Source of the DNA: Schizochytrium sp. TIO01
Lineage: Eukaryota > Sar > Bigyra > Thraustochytrida > Thraustochytriidae
DNA length: 64,000 nucleotides
Direction of reading: 5' to 3'
NCBI GenBank assembly: GCA_004764695.1
Contig: SMSO01000032.1
Span: forward strand, 5,910,668 to 5,974,667
The translations under genes and the position numbers were made by a program. This document shows positions 60,777 to 64,000 of this stretch, one piece after another (the first letter of the stretch is position 1; each line of letters opens with the position of its first letter). Under the pieces are notes generated by a model. It worked only from the letters and a program-made list of their open reading frames with translations, had not been told where the DNA came from and ran no database searches.

Positions 60777-62549
60777 ATGACTGATAGATCAAGTTATCGG
60801 ACTCATCAGCGCCATGAACATCCAAACCCCGAACCTTGGCTTTCTAAGCACAAATGGCCCATGGGTACCTTGGTCTTTATTTTATTAATAATTATTATAG
60901 TACCATCAGTTGTGATCAGTACAAGCAGTCAAGAGGGTGACGGAGGTCCTCTTGATGGTGGGGGTGAAACTTTTGCGCCAACCACATATTCCCCTACGAG
61001 CATTGGTAGTCCATCTCCGAGTGCAAGTCCGACTTCGCCCACCTCTAGTGCTTGTGATGAAAGTCACAGACCCAATATCATTATCATGCAATCTGATGAC
61101 CAGGGCTACGGTGACCGACACTTGTGGAATCCCTCTTTCTACCGTATGCCAAATTTTGAGCGTCTAGCTGCCTCTGGAGTTGACTTTCGAGATGGACATT
61201 CACACTCAAGTGTGTGCTCCCCGTCCCGTTTTTCAATCATGACAGGTGAGCATTGGTATCGTTATCGTAGTGATCGTGGCGTTTTGAACAGCAACTCTGC
61301 CCCTGCGCTCCGTGATGCCCCAAGTAATAGCAATGGAACAGTCACGACTATTGCTTCTCTGCTTCAGTCAATCGGTTATGGTACCTACTTTCTGGGCAAG
61401 TGGCACTTGGGACTTGAATTGCCAGTGAACTCTGCAGGAAAACGAGACTGGTCACTCCCTGTAAAAGGTGGACCCCTTGAATTTGGTTTTGACCATTGCC
61501 TAGCATTCTATGCCTTCAATGGGCTTATGACCTATTTGGAAGATGATTATTATCCGGAACCCCCGGACCATTACACCAAGCGTGATTCAAATACGTTTGG
61601 TATTCAAGATACCCCTAGTGAAAAGAAGTATGGTTGGGCCCGTTGCACAAGCACTTCTTCTACCTGTGAGGCAGTGGGTGCCTTCAAATCATCCAGTAAT
61701 AATGGTTACAGTCGAAGCATTGGTCCAAGTTTTGATCACCGTTTCATGTTGCAAAATCTCACGAAGCGGGCCATTTCTTACATTGACACACATATGGAAT
61801 CAACTCCAGACCAACCTTTTCTTGTGCATATGGCTTGGACAACCCCGCATTTGCCTCATTACCACCACCCTGACTTTGATGATAATGACTTTGGAGCTTA
61901 CGTTTCAGTTATGGAAGAGCTTGACTACCGGCTTGGTGAGATTCTGGACACTCTTGACCGTTGGAATATCACCGAAGACACATTTATAGTTGCAACAAGT
62001 GACAATGGTCCTGAAACTAAGAGTTCTTACACCAAACACAATTTGCTCCCTGCGGCTGGTCTTCGTGCTGGTAAACGGTCCCTTTATGAAGGTGGCCATC
62101 GTGTTCCTTTCATTGTTTCGTGGCCTCGGGTAATGCCCACTGGTCTGAACATTACCGATGTTTATGTTGGTCAGGTTGACCTACTTTCAACAATTGCTGA
62201 AATGACAGGTGCGACCATTCCCGATGGTTCTGCCCGTGACAGTTTTAGTTCCTGGCGGGCTATTTGTGACGCCTCAAACGTGAGACAGTCTGACATTCGC
62301 TCCAACCAACCGATGGTAAACGAACAACCTGGTGGAAGTGATGATGGGGGTCTTGGTCGATCATTGCGTTGCGGAGACCTTAAATTGATTCCAACCTCGA
62401 GTAGCAAGTGGGAGCTTTACAACATTTCTGCTGACCCTTACGAGCAAAATAATATTGCTAGCTCCCACTCTAGTATTGTATCAACGTATAAGACAGTTCT
62501 CAAGGAAATTATCAACAATGGATTTAGTGACAGCACTGCTATATGCTAA
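60777..62549 (+). CDS. Type II membrane arylsulfatase
   Basis: 590 aa, ATG at 60777. A single N-terminal hydrophobic segment (about 28-50, MGTLVFILLIIIIVPSVVIS) with basic residues before it predicts a type II anchor. A Ser/Thr/Pro stalk (FAPTTYSPT, SPSPSASPTSPTSS) links it to a complete sulfatase domain. Visible sites: metal ligands in QSDDQGYGD (Asp107/108), the formylglycine signature CSPSRFSIMTG (Cys147), LGKWHLG (Lys/His), VATSDNGPE (Asp409/Asn410) and KRSLYEGGHRVPF. The predicted reaction is hydrolysis of sulfate esters, perhaps on sulfated polysaccharides of the host surface or matrix. Activation needs a formylglycine-generating enzyme, which is not in the window. Convergent with the kinase gene, 33 bp between stops. 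Confidence 0.95.
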   Translation: MTDRSSYRTHQRHEHPNPEPWLSKHKWPMGTLVFILLIIIIVPSVVISTSSQEGDGGPLDGGGETFAPTTYSPTSIGSPSPSASPTSPTSSACDESHRPNIIIMQSDDQGYGDRHLWNPSFYRMPNFERLAASGVDFRDGHSHSSVCSPSRFSIMTGEHWYRYRSDRGVLNSNSAPALRDAPSNSNGTVTTIASLLQSIGYGTYFLGKWHLGLELPVNSAGKRDWSLPVKGGPLEFGFDHCLAFYAFNGLMTYLEDDYYPEPPDHYTKRDSNTFGIQDTPSEKKYGWARCTSTSSTCEAVGAFKSSSNNGYSRSIGPSFDHRFMLQNLTKRAISYIDTHMESTPDQPFLVHMAWTTPHLPHYHHPDFDDNDFGAYVSVMEELDYRLGEILDTLDRWNITEDTFIVATSDNGPETKSSYTKHNLLPAAGLRAGKRSLYEGGHRVPFIVSWPRVMPTGLNITDVYVGQVDLLSTIAEMTGATIPDGSARDSFSSWRAICDASNVRQSDIRSNQPMVNEQPGGSDDGGLGRSLRCGDLKLIPTSSSKWELYNISADPYEQNNIASSHSSIVSTYKTVLKEIINNGFSDSTAIC

Positions 62550-62582
62550 TACTTATCGTTTAGATTTTAAACTCTCCGTTAC

Positions 62583-63968
62583 TTATGCATTAGATTGGGT
62601 TGAGCCCATCATTTCAAAAACCTCTATAAGGGTTGCTAACTCTCTTTCCTTTTCAACTTCAGCCAAAGAAGCAGTACCTGGCATCTTCTTTGCTTCACCA
62701 AAATCAATGAAGTGAACCATGCCTGCATCTGCATCAAAAGCAATATTTCGGTCTGCAATGTCTCCATGTAAAACGCCAGCTGCATGGATAAGTTGAAGCG
62801 ACTCCACAGCCCGATCTATAATCCACGGATGCCTATCAAGCATGAGACTAGTTGGATGTATACCCGAACTCGTCGTAGCGATCATTGGTCGTTGATGAAA
62901 GTGCCCGCCATAAACAAGAAAAGGGACTGCAATTCCTTGGAGAGCACGCAAAGGACCATTATAAAAGTCAATCTCCTTCAGGAAATGCTGCAACTGACGA
63001 TTGATTTCGTCAACATCGTGAGAGGTGTGAATAACAAAAGTTTTGACGTACACATCACGCACACCACCAATTGCGTTTGTGGTAATACGTGCAGTGTCTG
63101 CCAAATTTCCTGCACGTACAAATTGGAATGTAGATTTCCATGGTAGTGGCATACTGAAATGATTCTCATCAAGGGGAAGCAGATCTAAAAATCTTCTGCG
63201 TTTAATCTCGAGATCCTTAGGGAATTCCAGTGACGCATGCCTATGGTAATCTCTAATTTTCTCAAAAAATTCTCTTGCGGCATGACCTGCTGATGCATAG
63301 ACTCTGTCAGAGTTCTCACTGTCTAGCCTCTCGTCACCGTAACTGTCTGCACAGTGGATGAAAAAATTAGCTTCGTCAATATTTTCACCATCATCAGATG
63401 GAAAATACTCAATGGCATCCTCGACGAGTCCATGTTTTAGACAGAACAAGAGGGCAAACAATGCCCGATTAGTTGTAATTGTTTCATCATCTGGACGAGA
63501 CTCGCCCCTTGCGAAACCACTTATTGGTGGAGTAATAAAAAGAGTGCCTTTGTTGTCTCGCTTAAGTAAGTAAGTAAATTCGTGGGTTGTATAAACCCCA
63601 AATCTGAGGCCGCGCGTTACCATGTAGCTGAAGAGTTGTTGAAGTCCAGCAAGAGCAGGTGCACTTAAATCATTTCGATTCGACATGGAGGCAGCCGTGG
63701 CACGGGAAAATAAATTCGGTGACCGGGAGATCGTTACAACGTCGAGAGGCTTCTTGGCTTCAATAACCAAATAAGCGATTTCCCCAAAAAAAATTGTAAC
63801 GTCGCTGCGAGACCCAACTCCGTTTGTTCGCTCAACGTCACTGTTGACATCGGACATGCCAAAGACAGATTTATCCTCACAAATGCTCTCAATGGGTGTG
63901 CAGCAGAACTTGTCGAAGTTCCTTCGGATGGTAGGTTCTTTGGATTGAATATTCAGAGACCGTGGCAT
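62583..63968 (-). CDS. PD-(D/E)XK nuclease-like and protein-kinase-like fusion
   Basis: 461 aa, ATG at 63968. Residues 50-75 (GSRSDVTIFFGE, LVIEAKKP) give the D...ExK layout of the PD-(D/E)XK nuclease superfamily (Asp56, Glu70, Lys72), followed by helical segments through 250. Residues about 280-460 look like a kinase: VYVKTF (Lys309), LKEIDF (Glu332), HGDIADRNI (401-409, catalytic Asp403 and Asn408) and IDFGEA (Asp422). The glycine loop is poorly conserved. Combined nuclease-like plus kinase domains are known in Crinkler-type effectors of oomycetes and fungi; whether this is one is inference. A host-directed effector or defence-type toxin is possible. Only 32 bases remain to the right edge. 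Confidence 0.75.
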   Translation of the reverse strand: MPRSLNIQSKEPTIRRNFDKFCCTPIESICEDKSVFGMSDVNSDVERTNGVGSRSDVTIFFGEIAYLVIEAKKPLDVVTISRSPNLFSRATAASMSNRNDLSAPALAGLQQLFSYMVTRGLRFGVYTTHEFTYLLKRDNKGTLFITPPISGFARGESRPDDETITTNRALFALLFCLKHGLVEDAIEYFPSDDGENIDEANFFIHCADSYGDERLDSENSDRVYASAGHAAREFFEKIRDYHRHASLEFPKDLEIKRRRFLDLLPLDENHFSMPLPWKSTFQFVRAGNLADTARITTNAIGGVRDVYVKTFVIHTSHDVDEINRQLQHFLKEIDFYNGPLRALQGIAVPFLVYGGHFHQRPMIATTSSGIHPTSLMLDRHPWIIDRAVESLQLIHAAGVLHGDIADRNIAFDADAGMVHFIDFGEAKKMPGTASLAEVEKERELATLIEVFEMMGSTQSNA

Positions 63969-64000
63969 TTTAAAGTTACTCCGACCAACTAGAAGAGATC

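Overview
The window looks like an accessory-gene region of a large eukaryote-infecting DNA virus (Nucleocytoviricota-like), or a viral block integrated in a protist chromosome. The genes are intronless and densely packed on both strands, and several overlap their neighbours by a few bases. Virus-typical housekeeping genes are present (dUTPase, ITPase, an adenine-methyltransferase-like protein, an ankyrin protein, a RING protein, a 2OG oxygenase, a kinase). More than half of the genes are orphans, and several of those occur as tandem paralogues. No NCLDV hallmark gene (major capsid protein, DNA polymerase B, A32 ATPase, VLTF3) lies in the window, so the viral assignment is inference. Threonine/proline PT-type stalks on secreted proteins suggest a link to a stramenopile-like protist, but weakly.

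Layout. 0-10 kb: a dUTPase with an unusual N-terminal extension resembling a LAGLIDADG domain, then a block of secreted or membrane proteins (a PAN/apple-like type I protein, a PT-stalk protein, a membrane-anchored astacin protease) and an ankyrin protein. 10-25 kb: orphan proteins, a methyltransferase, a very large acidic protein built of repeated modules, and several tandem-repeat arrays. 26-35 kb: five tandem gene cassettes, each being an orphan gene followed by a ~210-bp repeat. 35-42 kb: a three-member zinc-binding paralogue family in tandem, a small protein with PP1-docking motifs, and orphans. 42-49 kb: repeat-dominated DNA with inverted microsatellite/spacer arrays, a stop-interrupted gene, and a membrane protein whose end lies in repeat sequence. 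49-64 kb: dense again, with a SIM-bearing protein, ITPase, RING protein, 2OG oxygenase, zinc-finger protein, arylsulfatase and a nuclease-kinase fusion.

Two unifying signals are not gene families. First, an AGCAAAACCAAAAC / AGCAAACCCCTAAC motif on the coding strand sits about 5-100 bp upstream of roughly 25 start codons and is probably a promoter or leader element; in several genes it decides the start codon. Second, a dispersed repeat (ends TACCCCCCT, GCGATAAAA microrepeats, and in most type A copies a 20-bp dyad ACTTTGTCA-nn-TGACAAAGT) mostly sits just 3' of genes in one orientation relative to transcription, like a mobile or spreading 3'-end element. A third recurrent theme is tandem arrays carrying TTCnnGAA-type units that match the heat-shock-element consensus.

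Functionally the recognisable genes fall into three groups: nucleotide-pool sanitation (dUTPase, ITPase), surface modification or adhesion (PAN-like protein, astacin, sulfatase, PT-stalk protein) and host-regulation candidates (ankyrin, RING plus SUMO-interaction motifs, PP1-docking protein, nuclease-kinase).
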